The translations under genes and the position numbers were made by a program. A DNA stretch of 64,000 bases from Nocardia anocheti (GTDB lineage: Bacteria > Actinomycetota > Actinomycetes > Mycobacteriales > Mycobacteriaceae): the NCBI RefSeq assembly GCF_029675105.1, contig NZ_JAQQFV010000001.1:310001-374000 (forward strand), written 5' to 3'. Below the pieces are notes generated by a model that searched no databases, was not told where the DNA came from, and saw only the letters and a program-made list of their open reading frames with translations. Position 1 is the stretch's first letter; the number at the start of each line of letters is the position of its first letter. Shown here piece after piece: positions 26,278-35,701 of this stretch.

Positions 26278-26769
26278 ATGGAGAACACAGTGCGCACGAC
26301 GTTTCCGACCACAACCATGGGCACCGAGAAAGGTGCCGCCGCGCAGGAGTACACCGCGCGGGGTTGGACGGTTGCCGAAACGGCCAATGGCCTGTGCCTG
26401 ATCACCGACGAGAACGTCTCGGCCATCGAGATCTCGGGTGAGATGGCGGGCGAGGTCCGTCGCTTCCTGCGCGCCAACAACCTCTCCGGCCCCGTGATCG
26501 AGATCCCGGGCGCCGAGCGTCGCGAGATCCACCTGGTCACCGGTGTCCGCAAGGCCGCCATGGCGATCGAGGCGATGCGCGAGGCCGGTGTGCTCGTGCA
26601 CACCGACGGTGCCAGCATCCCGCTGCCGCCCACCCAGCTCGCCGCCGGTTCGGCCGCCTGGGGCGTCGCCCCCACCGAGGCCCGCTGGATTCCGCCGGTC
26701 GTCGCCCTCGGTGCCGCGGTGCGCGCCGCCGCCACCCGCAAGCGCGCCACGCTGACGGTGGCCTGCTAG
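26278..26769 (+). CDS. Unrecognised soluble protein
   Basis: A 163-residue protein with a compact N-terminal alpha/beta part (GWTVAETANGLCLITDENV, EMAGEVRRFLRANNLSGPVI, REIHLVTG) and a proline/alanine-rich C-terminus (LPPTQLAAGSAAWGVAPTEA). I do not recognise the family. The short repeats of 'NGLCLIT', 'GPVIE' and 'WGVAP' give it a faint resemblance to primase-polymerase-like N-terminal domains, which I would not rely on. A GTG at 26290 is an alternative start. It is followed by a strong terminator. Confidence 0.5.
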   Translation: MENTVRTTFPTTTMGTEKGAAAQEYTARGWTVAETANGLCLITDENVSAIEISGEMAGEVRRFLRANNLSGPVIEIPGAERREIHLVTGVRKAAMAIEAMREAGVLVHTDGASIPLPPTQLAAGSAAWGVAPTEARWIPPVVALGAAVRAAATRKRATLTVAC

Positions 26770-26862
26770 GCCCCAGTTCTCCCGTGACCCGCGGTCGCGA
26801 CGTGTTCCCCGACGTCGCCACCGCGGGTTTTCGGCGTTTCCGCCACGGTGCGCCGACGACGA

Positions 26863-26898
26863 GGGCCGGGCGGGTGGATCGCTCCACCCGCCCGGCCC
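26863..26898. terminator. Strong bidirectional hairpin terminator
   Basis: A perfect 16-bp stem (26863-26878 with 26883-26898) closed by a TCGC loop, lying between the convergent genes ending at 26769 and 26916. Confidence 0.9.
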
Positions 26899-26915
26899 CG
26901 ACTCGTCTGTGCGGT

Positions 26916-27326
26916 CTACTTCAGCCCGAGCGCCGCGCTGCCCGCGTCGAGCAGCTCCTGGATCGGGTTGCCCGCCGCGTCACCGACGGTGACGGTCTTG
27001 TCCAGCAGCTCGACCGCCGGGGTGTTCACGCTGCAGGACTCGCCCTCGCCGACGTAGAGGTGCACGCGCACCCGGTGGGTGCCGGGCTCGATGTTCTCCA
27101 GCACCGCCGACGGCTTGTCGACGGTGAGGATGCTCTGCTGCAACATCTCGTCCAGCAGCACCGTGCCCGACCAGCACGCGTCGTCGGTGTTGTTGATGGA
27201 GACGGTGATGTTGTCGGCGCCGCCCACCGCGTCGGCGGTGCGCGCCGCGGAGGCGGTGCCCGCGAACAGCGTGAACGCGACGGTGGCCAGGGCGGTGGCC
27301 CCGGTGGCAAGCTTGAAAGTACGCAT
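26916..27326 (-). CDS. Small secreted protein
   Basis: A 136-residue protein with a Sec signal peptide (MRTFKLATGATALATVAFTL, cleavage near ASA-AR). The mature ~108 residues contain two cysteines (DDACWSG and ESCSVN), probably one disulfide, and beta-type segments (NITVSINNTD, THRVRVHLYVG). No family is recognised. The ATG at 27326 has AAGGGAA upstream; the frame extension beyond it lacks a signal peptide and is not used. Confidence 0.75.
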   Translation of the reverse strand: MRTFKLATGATALATVAFTLFAGTASAARTADAVGGADNITVSINNTDDACWSGTVLLDEMLQQSILTVDKPSAVLENIEPGTHRVRVHLYVGEGESCSVNTPAVELLDKTVTVGDAAGNPIQELLDAGSAALGLK

Positions 27327-27472
27327 GATTCCCTTCCCGTAGCCCCCCACGCTGGTGATCCTAAGCGTCGCTAACTGTCTGTCATGCCCCCAATAGTGTT
27401 GGCGTGGAACATGTTCGAATTCGCTTTCGGCGTTTCCCGACCCGGCCCCGCGCAGCGGCGTAAGGATGAGGC

Positions 27473-29641
27473 ATGGCTCCACGAACGCTGCTGCGCACCT
27501 GTCCGCTGTGTGAGGCCGTCTGTGGTCTGACACTAACCCTCGACGACAACGACCGGGTGCTCTCCGCCCGAGGCGACCGCGAGGACCCGTTCAGCAGGGG
27601 TTTCGTGTGTCCCAAGGGCGCCAGCTTCGGCAAACTCGACGACGATCCCGACCTGGTGCGCACGCCGCTGGTCCGCGACGGCACCGGTTTCCGGCCCGCG
27701 AGCTGGGACGAGGCGTTCGACCTGATCGCCGCGCGCTTCGCCGAGGTCCGCGCCGCGCACGGCAGCGGCGCCACCGCCGTCTACCTGGGCAATCCCAACG
27801 CCCACACCGTCGCGGGCGCGCTGTATCTGCCCGCGCTCGTCCGCGCGCTGAGCACCCGGCACATCTACTCGGCCAGCACCGCCGACCAGATGCCCAAGCA
27901 GGTCGCGGCCGGACTGATGTTCGGCGACCCGCTCACCGTGCCGGTCCCTGACCTGGACCGCACCGATTTCCTGCTCGTGCTCGGCGCCAACCCGCTCGAA
28001 TCCAACGGCTCGCTGTGCACCGCGCCGGACTTCCCCGGCCGGTTGAAGGCCCTGCGGGCGCGCGGCGGGCGGCTCGTGGTCGTCGACCCGCGCGCCACCA
28101 GAACCGCCGCGCTGGCCGATCAGCACCTGTTCATCCGTCCCGGCGCCGACGCCTACCTGCTCTTCGCGATCCTGCACACCCTCTTCACCGAAGACCTGAC
28201 CAGCCTCGATCTCGACGTGGACGGCCTCGACGACCTGCGCGCCGCCGCGCTGGAGTTCCCACCCGAGGCCGTCGTGGCGCGCACCGGCGTCCCCGCCGAC
28301 ACCATCCGCGCACTCGCGCGCGAGCTCGCCGCGTCCCCGACCGCCGCCGTCTACGCCCGCATCGGCACCTGCACCGCCGAATTCGGCACCCTCACCCAGT
28401 GGCTGGTCGACGCGATCAACGCCGTCACCGGCAATCTCGACTCCCCCGGCGGCGCCATGTTCGCCACCGCGGCGGCCGGTGGCATCCCGCGCACCAGGCC
28501 GTTCCGGCCGGGCCGCTGGACCAGCCGGGTGCGCGAGCTGCCGGAGGTGATGGGCGAACTGCCCGTCGCCACCCTCGCCGACGAGATCGAAACACCAGGT
28601 CAGGGGCAGATCAAGGCGCTGGTCACGGTGGCGGGCAATCCGGTGCTGTCCGCGCCGAGCGGGGCGCGGCTGGACAAGGGCTTCGCCGGGCTCGAGTTCA
28701 TGGTGAGCGTGGACCGCTATGTCAACGAGACCACCCGGCACGCGCACGTGATCCTGCCGCCGCCGCGCTCGGTGCAGTCGCCGCACTACGACTTCGCGCT
28801 GTTGCAGTTCGCGGTGCGCAACTACGCGCGGTACTCGCCGCCGCTGGTGCCGCTGGACGGCAGGCCGTCGGAGTCGGCGGTGCTGGCCCGGCTCGCCGCC
28901 GCCGTCAGCGGGCAGCCACACGCGGGCACCGGCGCCGAGAGCCCGATCGCCGTCGTCGACGAGCTGGTCATCGCTGGCATGCTGCACAAGGCGGACATGA
29001 GCGAGCGCCGCGACGAGCTGACCGGCGCCGACAGCACCGAACAACGCATCGATCTCATGCTGCGACTCGGCCCGTACGGCACGTGGAACGGCGGCGAGCT
29101 GAGTCTGCGGACGCTGCTGGACAACCCGCACGGCATCGACCTGGGCCCGCTACGGCCCCGCCTGCCCGGTGCGCTGCGGACCGCGACGGGCCGGGTCGAC
29201 CTGGCACCGGCGCCGCTGCTCGCCGATGTCGAGCGGCTGCGCACCGGGCTCGCCACCGCCGCACCGGCGATGGTGCTGATCGGACGCAGGCAGCTGCGCT
29301 CCAACAACAGCTGGATGCACAACATCGCCGGACTGGTCGGCGGGTCCAATCGCTGCACCCTGCAGATCCATCCCGACGACGCGAACAGGCTCGGGCTCGG
29401 CGAGCAGGCCGAGATCAGCTCGGCCGCAGGGGCCTTGACAGTGCAGGTCGAGCGGACGACGACGATCATGCCCGGCGTGGTGAGTCTTCCGCACGGCTGG
29501 GGCCACGCCGAGAGCACCCAATCGGTCGCCGCCGCCAACGCCGGAGTGAACGCCAATGTGCTGACCGATGATTCGGTGGTCGACGCGATCTCGGGCACCG
29601 CGATCTTCAACGGCGTCCCGGTGACGGTAGAACCCGCCTGA
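27473..29641 (+). CDS. Molybdopterin-dependent oxidoreductase
   Basis: A 722-residue bis-MGD enzyme of the DMSO-reductase superfamily. The N-terminus has the [4Fe-4S] ligand set C-x2-C-x3-C in TCPLCEAVCGL and the fourth cysteine in GFVCPKG. It continues through the Mo-cofactor domains and ends with a molydopterin dinucleotide-binding beta-barrel (LRSNNSWMHNIAGLVGGSNR). The sequence resembles assimilatory nitrate reductase/formate dehydrogenase-like proteins of actinobacteria. No partner subunit lies nearby, so the electron donor and substrate cannot be assigned. Confidence 0.88.
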   Translation: MAPRTLLRTCPLCEAVCGLTLTLDDNDRVLSARGDREDPFSRGFVCPKGASFGKLDDDPDLVRTPLVRDGTGFRPASWDEAFDLIAARFAEVRAAHGSGATAVYLGNPNAHTVAGALYLPALVRALSTRHIYSASTADQMPKQVAAGLMFGDPLTVPVPDLDRTDFLLVLGANPLESNGSLCTAPDFPGRLKALRARGGRLVVVDPRATRTAALADQHLFIRPGADAYLLFAILHTLFTEDLTSLDLDVDGLDDLRAAALEFPPEAVVARTGVPADTIRALARELAASPTAAVYARIGTCTAEFGTLTQWLVDAINAVTGNLDSPGGAMFATAAAGGIPRTRPFRPGRWTSRVRELPEVMGELPVATLADEIETPGQGQIKALVTVAGNPVLSAPSGARLDKGFAGLEFMVSVDRYVNETTRHAHVILPPPRSVQSPHYDFALLQFAVRNYARYSPPLVPLDGRPSESAVLARLAAAVSGQPHAGTGAESPIAVVDELVIAGMLHKADMSERRDELTGADSTEQRIDLMLRLGPYGTWNGGELSLRTLLDNPHGIDLGPLRPRLPGALRTATGRVDLAPAPLLADVERLRTGLATAAPAMVLIGRRQLRSNNSWMHNIAGLVGGSNRCTLQIHPDDANRLGLGEQAEISSAAGALTVQVERTTTIMPGVVSLPHGWGHAESTQSVAAANAGVNANVLTDDSVVDAISGTAIFNGVPVTVEPA

Positions 29642-29734
29642 TCGGTCCACCTCTGGAAACCTTTGCGCAAACCTGGTTTTCAGCGCATTCGCAACAATGG
29701 ACTCGCCCCGTATTCTGTGATGCTCCCCTACACT

Positions 29735-29754
29735 GTGTGAGATTGCAGTCACAC
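29735..29754. promoter_or_regulatory. Palindrome upstream of the PPOX-like gene
   Basis: GTGTGA-N8-TCACAC, with perfect 6-bp arms, is centred about 40 bp before the ATG at 29784. The half-sites resemble CRP sites but the spacer is 8 and not 6, so the cognate regulator is unclear. Confidence 0.4.
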
Positions 29755-29783
29755 CAGGCGGTTCGGCTAGCAGAGGGGGCCCG

Positions 29784-30413
29784 ATGCCCGGAAGACACGT
29801 CGGCAGCGACGGAGAGCACGAGCTACAGGACACATTGGGAACCGCGGACAGGGCCGCGAAGTTCTACGACGACCAGGTGATCGACTATCTCAACACCACC
29901 ATGGTCGAATTCGTGGCCAGGATGGACATGGCCTTCATCTCCACCGCGGACGCGCACGGCGAATGCGACGCCAGTTTCCGCTCCGGTTCCCCGGGATTCC
30001 TGCACGTGATCGACGAACGCACGATTGCGTACCCCGAGTATCGAGGTAACGGAGTAATGGCCAGCCTCGGCAATATCCTCGAGAACCCGCACGTGGGGAT
30101 CTTGATGATCGACTTCGTCCGCGACCTGATCGGACTGCACGTCAACGGGAAGGCTCGCATGGTCGCCGACAGCGAACTGCGCGAGACCGTCGACGGGCTA
30201 CCGCCGCCGGAGCGGGGCAAGACCTCGCAGGTCTGGGTCGTCGTCGACGTGGAGGAAGCCTACATCCACTGCCGCAAGCACATCCCCCAGATGGTCCCGG
30301 TGGCCAGGCAGCAGCGCGAGTGGGGCACCGACAACATCCGCGCCAAGGGCGGCGACTACTTCGGCGTCAAGTCCGACAAACAGGCCGAGGAACCCGCCGT
30401 GCGTGCCAGCTGA
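29784..30413 (+). CDS. Pyridoxamine 5'-phosphate oxidase-like FMN-binding protein
   Basis: A 209-residue split-barrel flavin reductase-like protein. After a ~35-residue N-terminal helix come MDMAFISTADAHGECDASF, then DERTIAYPEYRGNGVMASLGN and NPHVGILMIDF, which is the PPOX-type FMN-binding barrel. The C-terminus has a histidine/cysteine segment (YIHCRKHIPQM). Members reduce quinones, act on F420 or haem, or scavenge oxidants, and the substrate is unknown here. GAGGGGG precedes the ATG. The gene ends exactly where the convergent gtrA gene ends. Confidence 0.85.
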   Translation: MPGRHVGSDGEHELQDTLGTADRAAKFYDDQVIDYLNTTMVEFVARMDMAFISTADAHGECDASFRSGSPGFLHVIDERTIAYPEYRGNGVMASLGNILENPHVGILMIDFVRDLIGLHVNGKARMVADSELRETVDGLPPPERGKTSQVWVVVDVEEAYIHCRKHIPQMVPVARQQREWGTDNIRAKGGDYFGVKSDKQAEEPAVRAS

Positions 30414-30869
30414 CTACTCGATCTTGAAGATCACCGCACGCTGCACCACGAAGTTGATCACCGTCGCCGTGCCCTGCGCGACGACGAAGGCCAGCGGCTG
30501 CCGCCACCACTCGTCGGCCAGCGTGTAGTACATCAGCGCGTAGATGCCGACCTGCACCGCGAAGGTCACCGCGTACAGCGCCACCACGGCGAGGAAACGC
30601 GCCTTGCTCGGCTCGGCCTTGAAGGTCCAGCGCCGGTTGATCAGGTACGCGGTGGTGGTGCCCGCGATGAAGCTGATCACCTTGGCCAGGATCTCCGGCA
30701 CGCCGAGCACGTTGGACAGCAGCGTGAGCAGGCCGAAGTCGACCACGGCGGAGAACCCGCCGGTGAGGCCGAACCGCACGATCTGCGTCTTGAGGTCTAC
30801 GTCGGTTCCGCCGGGCTCGTCGACCAGGGGAATTTCGGCGGGAAGCGGCAGATGCGGTTGGGCTTGCAC
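30414..30869 (-). CDS. GtrA-family membrane protein (Rv3789-like)
   Basis: A 151-residue protein with four hydrophobic segments ([59 protein letters not shown] and [19 protein letters not shown]) and the GtrA motif NRRWTF. Rv3789 lies next to dprE1 in mycobacteria and has been discussed as a decaprenyl-phosphoryl-arabinose flippase or as an anchor for AftA. Here the gene is on the opposite strand, divergent from dprE1. The GTG at 30869 is chosen because TACTCT lies 7 nt upstream on the minus strand (30877-30882). Confidence 0.88.
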   Translation of the reverse strand: MQAQPHLPLPAEIPLVDEPGGTDVDLKTQIVRFGLTGGFSAVVDFGLLTLLSNVLGVPEILAKVISFIAGTTTAYLINRRWTFKAEPSKARFLAVVALYAVTFAVQVGIYALMYYTLADEWWRQPLAFVVAQGTATVINFVVQRAVIFKIE

Positions 30870-30912
30870 GTGAGGAAGAGTACGAGACCGGTCACGTCTC
30901 GCGCCATGCATG

Positions 30913-30918
30913 TAGCCT
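30913..30918 (+). promoter_or_regulatory. -10 box of dprE1
   Basis: TAGCCT ends 8 nt before the ATG at 30927. It lies downstream of the alternative ATG at 30906, which argues for 30927 as the start. Confidence 0.5.
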
Positions 30919-30926
30919 CTAAGCCG

Positions 30927-32354
30927 ATGTCCGAGAACATTCCGACCACCAACGATGGGCCGTTTGCGCTCCCTACGCGCACCCGCAAGCTCACCGGATG
31001 GGGTCGCACCGCACCCACCTCCGCCGAAGTGCTCTCGACCAGCGATCCAGAGTTGATCGTCAAGGCCGTGCGCATGGTCGCCGAGGACAACGACGCCAAG
31101 CCAGCGCACCTGCGCCGTGGCGTGATCGCGCGCGGCCTCGGCCGCTCCTACGGCGATCACGCGCAGAACGCGGGCGGCCTGGTCATCGACATGCCGCGGC
31201 TCAACCGCGTCCACCGCATCGACCGCGACACCCGCATCGTCGACGTGGACGGCGGCGTGAGCCTGGACCAGCTGATGAAGGCCGCGCTGCCGTTCGGCCT
31301 GTGGGTTCCCGTGCTACCCGGCACCCGCCAGGTGACCATCGGCGGCGCCATCGCCTCCGATATCCACGGCAAGAACCACCACAGCGAGGGCAGCTTCGGC
31401 AACCACGTCCGCTCGATCGACCTGCTCACCGCCGACGGCTCGGTGCGCACGATCTCGCCGAGCGAGGACGCCGAGCTGTTCTGGGCCACCGTCGGCGGCA
31501 ACGGCCTGACCGGCATCATCCTGCGCGCCACCATCGAGATGGCGCCCACGGAGACGGCCTACTTCCTCAACGACGGGGTGAAGACCTCGACGCTGGACGA
31601 GACCATCGCCGTGCACAGCGACGGCAGCGAGGCGAACTACACCTACTCGAGCGCGTGGTTCGACGTGATGAACCCGCTGCCGAAGCTGGGTCGCGCCTGC
31701 CTGACCCGTGGCCGCCTGGCCAAGGTCGACGAGCTGCCCAAGAAGCTGCGCAAGAACCCGCTGAAGTTCGACGCGCCGCAGCTGCTGACGGTGCCGAACA
31801 TCTTCCCGAGCTGGTCGGCCAACCGGCTCTCGCTCGGCGCGGTCGGCGAGGCGTACTACGCCATGGGCGGCACCTACACCGGCAAGATCCAGAACCTGAC
31901 GCAGTTCTATCACCCGCTCGACATGATCGCGGAGTGGAACCGGGTCTACGGCAACGCCGGATTCCTGCAGTACCAGTTCGTGGTGCCGACCGAGGCGGTC
32001 GAGGAATTCAAGCGGATCATCATCGACATCCAGGCGTCCGGGCACATCTCGGCACTCAACGTGTTCAAGCTGTTCGGCGAGGGCAACGCGGCGCCGCTGA
32101 GCTTCCCGATGCCGGGCTGGAACATCTGCGTCGACTTCCCGATCCGACCGGGCCTCAACGAGCTGGTCACCGACCTGGACCGGCGCGTGATGGAGTTCGG
32201 CGGCCGCCTCTACACCGCCAAGGACTCGCGGACCAGCGCCGAGGCGTTCCACAAGATGTACCCGCGAATCGACGAGTGGATCAAGGTCCGCCGCAGCGTC
32301 GACCCGAACGGCGTTTTCATGTCCGATATGGCCAGGAGGCTGGAGCTCCAGTGA
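30927..32354 (+). CDS. dprE1: Decaprenylphosphoryl-beta-D-ribose 2'-oxidase DprE1
   Basis: The FAD-dependent oxidase that converts decaprenyl-phosphoryl ribose to the 2'-keto intermediate, the first half of the epimerisation to the arabinan donor. It has 475 residues; mycobacterial DprE1 has about 461. The FAD-binding domain is clear ([50 protein letters not shown]). The substrate domain contains [13 protein letters not shown], where Cys401 corresponds to Cys387, the residue hit by benzothiazinones. It overlaps dprE2 by 4 nt. Confidence 0.96.
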   Translation: MSENIPTTNDGPFALPTRTRKLTGWGRTAPTSAEVLSTSDPELIVKAVRMVAEDNDAKPAHLRRGVIARGLGRSYGDHAQNAGGLVIDMPRLNRVHRIDRDTRIVDVDGGVSLDQLMKAALPFGLWVPVLPGTRQVTIGGAIASDIHGKNHHSEGSFGNHVRSIDLLTADGSVRTISPSEDAELFWATVGGNGLTGIILRATIEMAPTETAYFLNDGVKTSTLDETIAVHSDGSEANYTYSSAWFDVMNPLPKLGRACLTRGRLAKVDELPKKLRKNPLKFDAPQLLTVPNIFPSWSANRLSLGAVGEAYYAMGGTYTGKIQNLTQFYHPLDMIAEWNRVYGNAGFLQYQFVVPTEAVEEFKRIIIDIQASGHISALNVFKLFGEGNAAPLSFPMPGWNICVDFPIRPGLNELVTDLDRRVMEFGGRLYTAKDSRTSAEAFHKMYPRIDEWIKVRRSVDPNGVFMSDMARRLELQ

Positions 32355-33130
32355 TCAACGCAGTTGGCAACCCGCAGACCATCCTGCTCTTCGGCGGCAC
32401 CTCCGAGATCGGCCTGGCGATCTGCGCCGAGTACCTGCGCAAGAGCCCGGCCCGGGTCATCCTGGCGAACCTGCCCGGCGATCCGCTGCTCGAGCAGGCC
32501 GTCACCGGCCTGAAGGCCGCTGGCGCGACCCAGGTCGACGTGCTCGACTTCGACGCGCTCGACACCGACTCGCACCCGAAGGTCGTCGACGCGGCCTTCG
32601 CCGACGGTGACGTCGACGTCGCCATCGTGGCCTTCGGTGTGCTCGGTGACGCCGAGGAACTGTGGCAGAACCAGCGCAAGGCGGTCCTGACCGTCGGCAT
32701 CAACTACACCGCCGGTGTGTCGGTCGGTGTGCTGGTGGGCGACAAGTTCAAGGCGCAGGGCCACGGCCGGTTCATCGTGATGTCCTCGGTGGCGGGCGAG
32801 CGGGTGCGCCGCTCGAACTTCGTCTACGGCTCCACCAAGGCCGGTCTGGACGGCTTCTACCTCGGCCTCGGCGAGGCGCTGCGCCCCTACGGCCCGCGCG
32901 TCACCGTGGTCCGCCCGATGCAGGTGCGCACCAGCGCCACCATCGCGCACTGGGAAGCCACCGGCAGCAAGGAAGCCCCCCTCACCGTCGACAAGGAAGA
33001 CGTCGCCAAGTGGGCGGTCGCCGCCTCGGAGAAGGGCACCGAGATCGTCTGGGCCCCGGGCGAAGCCCGCTTCGTGATGTCGGCCCTCCGCCACGTCCCC
33101 CGCCCGATCTTCCGCAAGCTCCCGATCTGA
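32351..33130 (+). CDS. dprE2: Decaprenylphosphoryl-2-keto-beta-D-erythro-pentose reductase DprE2
   Basis: A 259-residue short-chain dehydrogenase that reduces the DprE1 product with NADH to decaprenyl-phosphoryl arabinose. The cofactor motif is [13 protein letters not shown], the catalytic serine region is [11 protein letters not shown], and the YxxxK motif is YGSTK. The start GTG overlaps the dprE1 stop (GTGA at 32351-32354), so the two subunits are translated together. A terminator follows. Confidence 0.95.
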   Translation: MINAVGNPQTILLFGGTSEIGLAICAEYLRKSPARVILANLPGDPLLEQAVTGLKAAGATQVDVLDFDALDTDSHPKVVDAAFADGDVDVAIVAFGVLGDAEELWQNQRKAVLTVGINYTAGVSVGVLVGDKFKAQGHGRFIVMSSVAGERVRRSNFVYGSTKAGLDGFYLGLGEALRPYGPRVTVVRPMQVRTSATIAHWEATGSKEAPLTVDKEDVAKWAVAASEKGTEIVWAPGEARFVMSALRHVPRPIFRKLPI

Positions 33131-33145
33131 TCGGATCCGTATCGC

Positions 33146-33182
33146 CGAACCGCCGCGTCGTCCTGGATGACGCGGCGGTTCG
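33146..33182 (+). terminator. Hairpin terminator after dprE2
   Basis: A perfect 14-bp stem (33146-33159 with 33169-33182) followed by CGTTTTC. It separates the dprE operon from aftA. Confidence 0.8.
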
Positions 33183-33307
33183 CGTTTTCGGGGCGCGGAC
33201 CCGTCGACCACGGCCGCTCCGCCGATGACGCGGCCCGACAGGCCCGGTGGGCTCCACTAGGCTGGCCCGGACCGTGGACCACAGTGGAGCCGGAGGATTG
33301 CGCGCCG

Positions 33308-35272
33308 ATGACGACCGATGACGAGGTGCGGGTGGTGCGCAGGGTCGGCGCCGGGGTCGGCGAGGCCGCGGTGGCCGCGGTGGTGGCGGTGGTTGTCGCC
33401 GCGGTGGGGCTGTACGCGTTCTCGGTGGTGCAGTGGCCCGCGTTCAACGCCTCCAACGTGACTCGGGCGTTGACGACGGTGGGGCAGGTCGTCGCGGTGG
33501 GGCTGCTCGTGGTGGCGGTGCTGCTGATTCGGGTGCGCAAGTGGCCGGTGGTGGCGAAAGTGGCGTCCTGGGTGGGAATTTCGAGCTTCGTCACCGTCAC
33601 GCTCGGGATGCCGTTGGCGGCGACGAAGCTGTATCTGTTCGGGATCTCGGTGGACCAGGAGTTCCGCACCGAATACCTCACCCGGCTCACCGATAGTGCC
33701 GCGCTGCGGGACATGACCTATGCCGATATCCCGCCGTTCTATCCGGCGGGGTGGTTCTGGATCGGCGGGCGCGTCGGCAATCTGCTCGGCATGGACGGCT
33801 GGGAAGTGTTCAAGCCGTACGCGATCGGGTTGCTCGCGGTGGCCGCGGTGGTCGCGCTGGTGCTGTGGACGCAGCTGGTGCGGGCCGATCTGGCCATCGG
33901 CGCGGCGGCGGCCGTGACGGCGATGACCCTGGCCTACGCCTCGCCCGAGGCCTACGGGGCGGTGCTGGTGGTGTTCATCCCGCCGGTGCTCGTACTGGCC
34001 TGGGGCGCGCTGCATCGGTCGACCGGTGGCTGGGGTGCGGTGCTGGGCACCGGGTTGTTCCTCGGGGTCGCGGCCTGCTTCTACACGCTGTACCTGGGCA
34101 TCGCGGCATTCAGCGTGGTGGTGATGGCGGTGGTCTCCGCCGGTCTCGCTGTCGCCGCTCGTCGCCGGGAGAACCGGCACTCGCTGGGCACTCGACGGGT
34201 GACCGACGACGGCGCGGTGTCCGCGACAAGACCTCCGGTGTGGCGGGCGGTGATCGGGCCGTTCGTCCGGCTGGCCGCCATGGGTGCGATCGCGATCGTG
34301 CTCGCGCTCGTGGTGTGGGCGCCATATCTGCTGAAGATGCTCTCGGGCGCGAAGTTGCCCTCCGGCAGCGCGTTCCACTATCTGCCGCAGTCAGGGGCCG
34401 AACTGGCGTTCCCGATGCTGGAGTTCTCGCTGCGCGGCGCGCTGTGCCTGCTCGGGACCCTCTGGCTGGTGGTGCGGGCCGGGTCGTCGCGGCGGGCGCA
34501 GGCGCTCGGGATCGGCGTCGTCTCGATCTATCTGTGGACCCTGCTGTCGATGACCGCCACCGCGGCGGGGACGACCCTGCTCTCGTTCCGGTTGGAGCCG
34601 GTGCTGCTCGCGGTGCTGGCGGCGGCGGGCGTCTTCGGGCTCGTCGAGGGCGGACGCGCGGTCTACCAGGCACTCAACGAACCCGCCCCGCTGCGCACCG
34701 CCGCCGGGGTCGTCGCGGTGCTCGGTGCCCTGGCCTTCGCCCAGCACATCCCCACCGTGCTCACCCACGAGATCGACACCGCCTACACCGACACCGACGG
34801 CAACGGCGAACGCGCCGACCAGCGCAAACCCTCCGCCGTCTCCTACTACCGCGAGATCGACGCGGCCCTCCAAGACCAGACCGGCCGCCCCCGCGACGAA
34901 TCCGTCGTCCTCACCGCCGACACCACCTTCCTCGCCTACTACCCCTACTTCGGCTTCCAGGCGCTCACCTCCCACTACGCCAACCCCCTGGCCGACTTCA
35001 AGGACCGCGCCGCCACCATCGCGGACTGGAGCAAGCTGCCCTCCTCCGAAGCCCTGGTCGACGCCCTCGCCCACTCCCCCTGGCGCGCCCCCGACGCCTT
35101 CCTCTTCCGCCGCGACGCCGACACCTACACCCTGCGCTTGGCCGAAGACGTCTACCCCAACGACCCCAACGTCAAGCGCTACACCGTCGCCTTCCCCAAA
35201 ACCCTCTTCACCGACCCCACCTTCACCACCACCGACATCGGCCCCTTCACCCTCGTCACCGTCAACCGCTGA
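33308..35272 (+). CDS. aftA: Galactan 5-O-arabinofuranosyltransferase AftA
   Basis: A GT-C membrane enzyme that puts the first arabinofuranose residues on galactan, using decaprenyl-phosphoryl arabinose. It has 654 residues with an N-terminal multi-helix half (starting VAAVVAVVVAAVGLYAF) and a soluble C-terminal domain (about residues 500-654). The VQWPAFNASNVTRALTTVGQ segment after helix 1 is typical of AftA, and the first periplasmic loop has IDQEFRTEYLTRLTD-like acidic residues. The ATG at 33308 has GGAGG 11 nt upstream; TAGGCT at 33258-33263 is a plausible -10 box. In mycobacteria aftA directly precedes embC; here 3.7 kb of accessory DNA lies between. Confidence 0.92.
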   Translation: MTTDDEVRVVRRVGAGVGEAAVAAVVAVVVAAVGLYAFSVVQWPAFNASNVTRALTTVGQVVAVGLLVVAVLLIRVRKWPVVAKVASWVGISSFVTVTLGMPLAATKLYLFGISVDQEFRTEYLTRLTDSAALRDMTYADIPPFYPAGWFWIGGRVGNLLGMDGWEVFKPYAIGLLAVAAVVALVLWTQLVRADLAIGAAAAVTAMTLAYASPEAYGAVLVVFIPPVLVLAWGALHRSTGGWGAVLGTGLFLGVAACFYTLYLGIAAFSVVVMAVVSAGLAVAARRRENRHSLGTRRVTDDGAVSATRPPVWRAVIGPFVRLAAMGAIAIVLALVVWAPYLLKMLSGAKLPSGSAFHYLPQSGAELAFPMLEFSLRGALCLLGTLWLVVRAGSSRRAQALGIGVVSIYLWTLLSMTATAAGTTLLSFRLEPVLLAVLAAAGVFGLVEGGRAVYQALNEPAPLRTAAGVVAVLGALAFAQHIPTVLTHEIDTAYTDTDGNGERADQRKPSAVSYYREIDAALQDQTGRPRDESVVLTADTTFLAYYPYFGFQALTSHYANPLADFKDRAATIADWSKLPSSEALVDALAHSPWRAPDAFLFRRDADTYTLRLAEDVYPNDPNVKRYTVAFPKTLFTDPTFTTTDIGPFTLVTVNR

Positions 35273-35290
35273 GACCGGGACCGATCCGTA

Positions 35291-35701
35291 TCAGGCGTCC
35301 TCACTGGGTCGGGGTTCGACGCGGTCGACGGTGCCGACCTTGCTGATGCCCTTGTCGAACGAGGCGATCGACGAACCAGCGTCGGCTTCCGCGAGTGCCA
35401 CGAGGTAGGCGTCGGCGAACGACAAGCGGTGGTGTTCGTAGACATCGATCGCGCGGATCAGGACGGCGGGATCGTCGGTGGAGATGCCGCGCGACCCGAT
35501 GATCGCGCGCGTCAAGGCCGCCACCTGGGGGCGAGGCACCTGGTACACGCTCTGGAGCACGGAGACCGTCTCGGCCACGATGAGATCGGGCAGGTAGAGA
35601 TCGTCCGATTCGGAGAGCAGGGTGGTCGCGCGCCGACCCATCTCCGGCGGATCCTGGGTGAAGTGGCGAACCAGGATATCGGTGTCGAGATAGACGGTCA
35701 C
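35291..35701 (-). CDS. PIN-domain toxin of a toxin-antitoxin pair
   Basis: A 136-residue PIN-domain protein, probably an RNase of the VapC type. The first catalytic acid is in VYLDTDILVRHF, and further acidic residues occur in YLPDLIVAETVSVL and SFADAYLVALAEADAGSS. Its GTG start overlaps the stop of the upstream antitoxin gene by 4 nt (GTGA), so the two are translated together. It converges with aftA. Confidence 0.88.
   Translation of the reverse strand: MTVYLDTDILVRHFTQDPPEMGRRATTLLSESDDLYLPDLIVAETVSVLQSVYQVPRPQVAALTRAIIGSRGISTDDPAVLIRAIDVYEHHRLSFADAYLVALAEADAGSSIASFDKGISKVGTVDRVEPRPSEDA

Noticed and set aside
29735..29754. A CRP binding site
   Set aside because: The half-sites are right but the spacer is 8 bp; CRP sites need 6, so it is listed only as an unassigned palindrome.
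30998..33130. A 710-codon frame that crosses dprE1 and ends in dprE2
   Set aside because: Only its last part (from 32351) is a real protein, DprE2. The upstream Arg-rich part is a shadow of dprE1.
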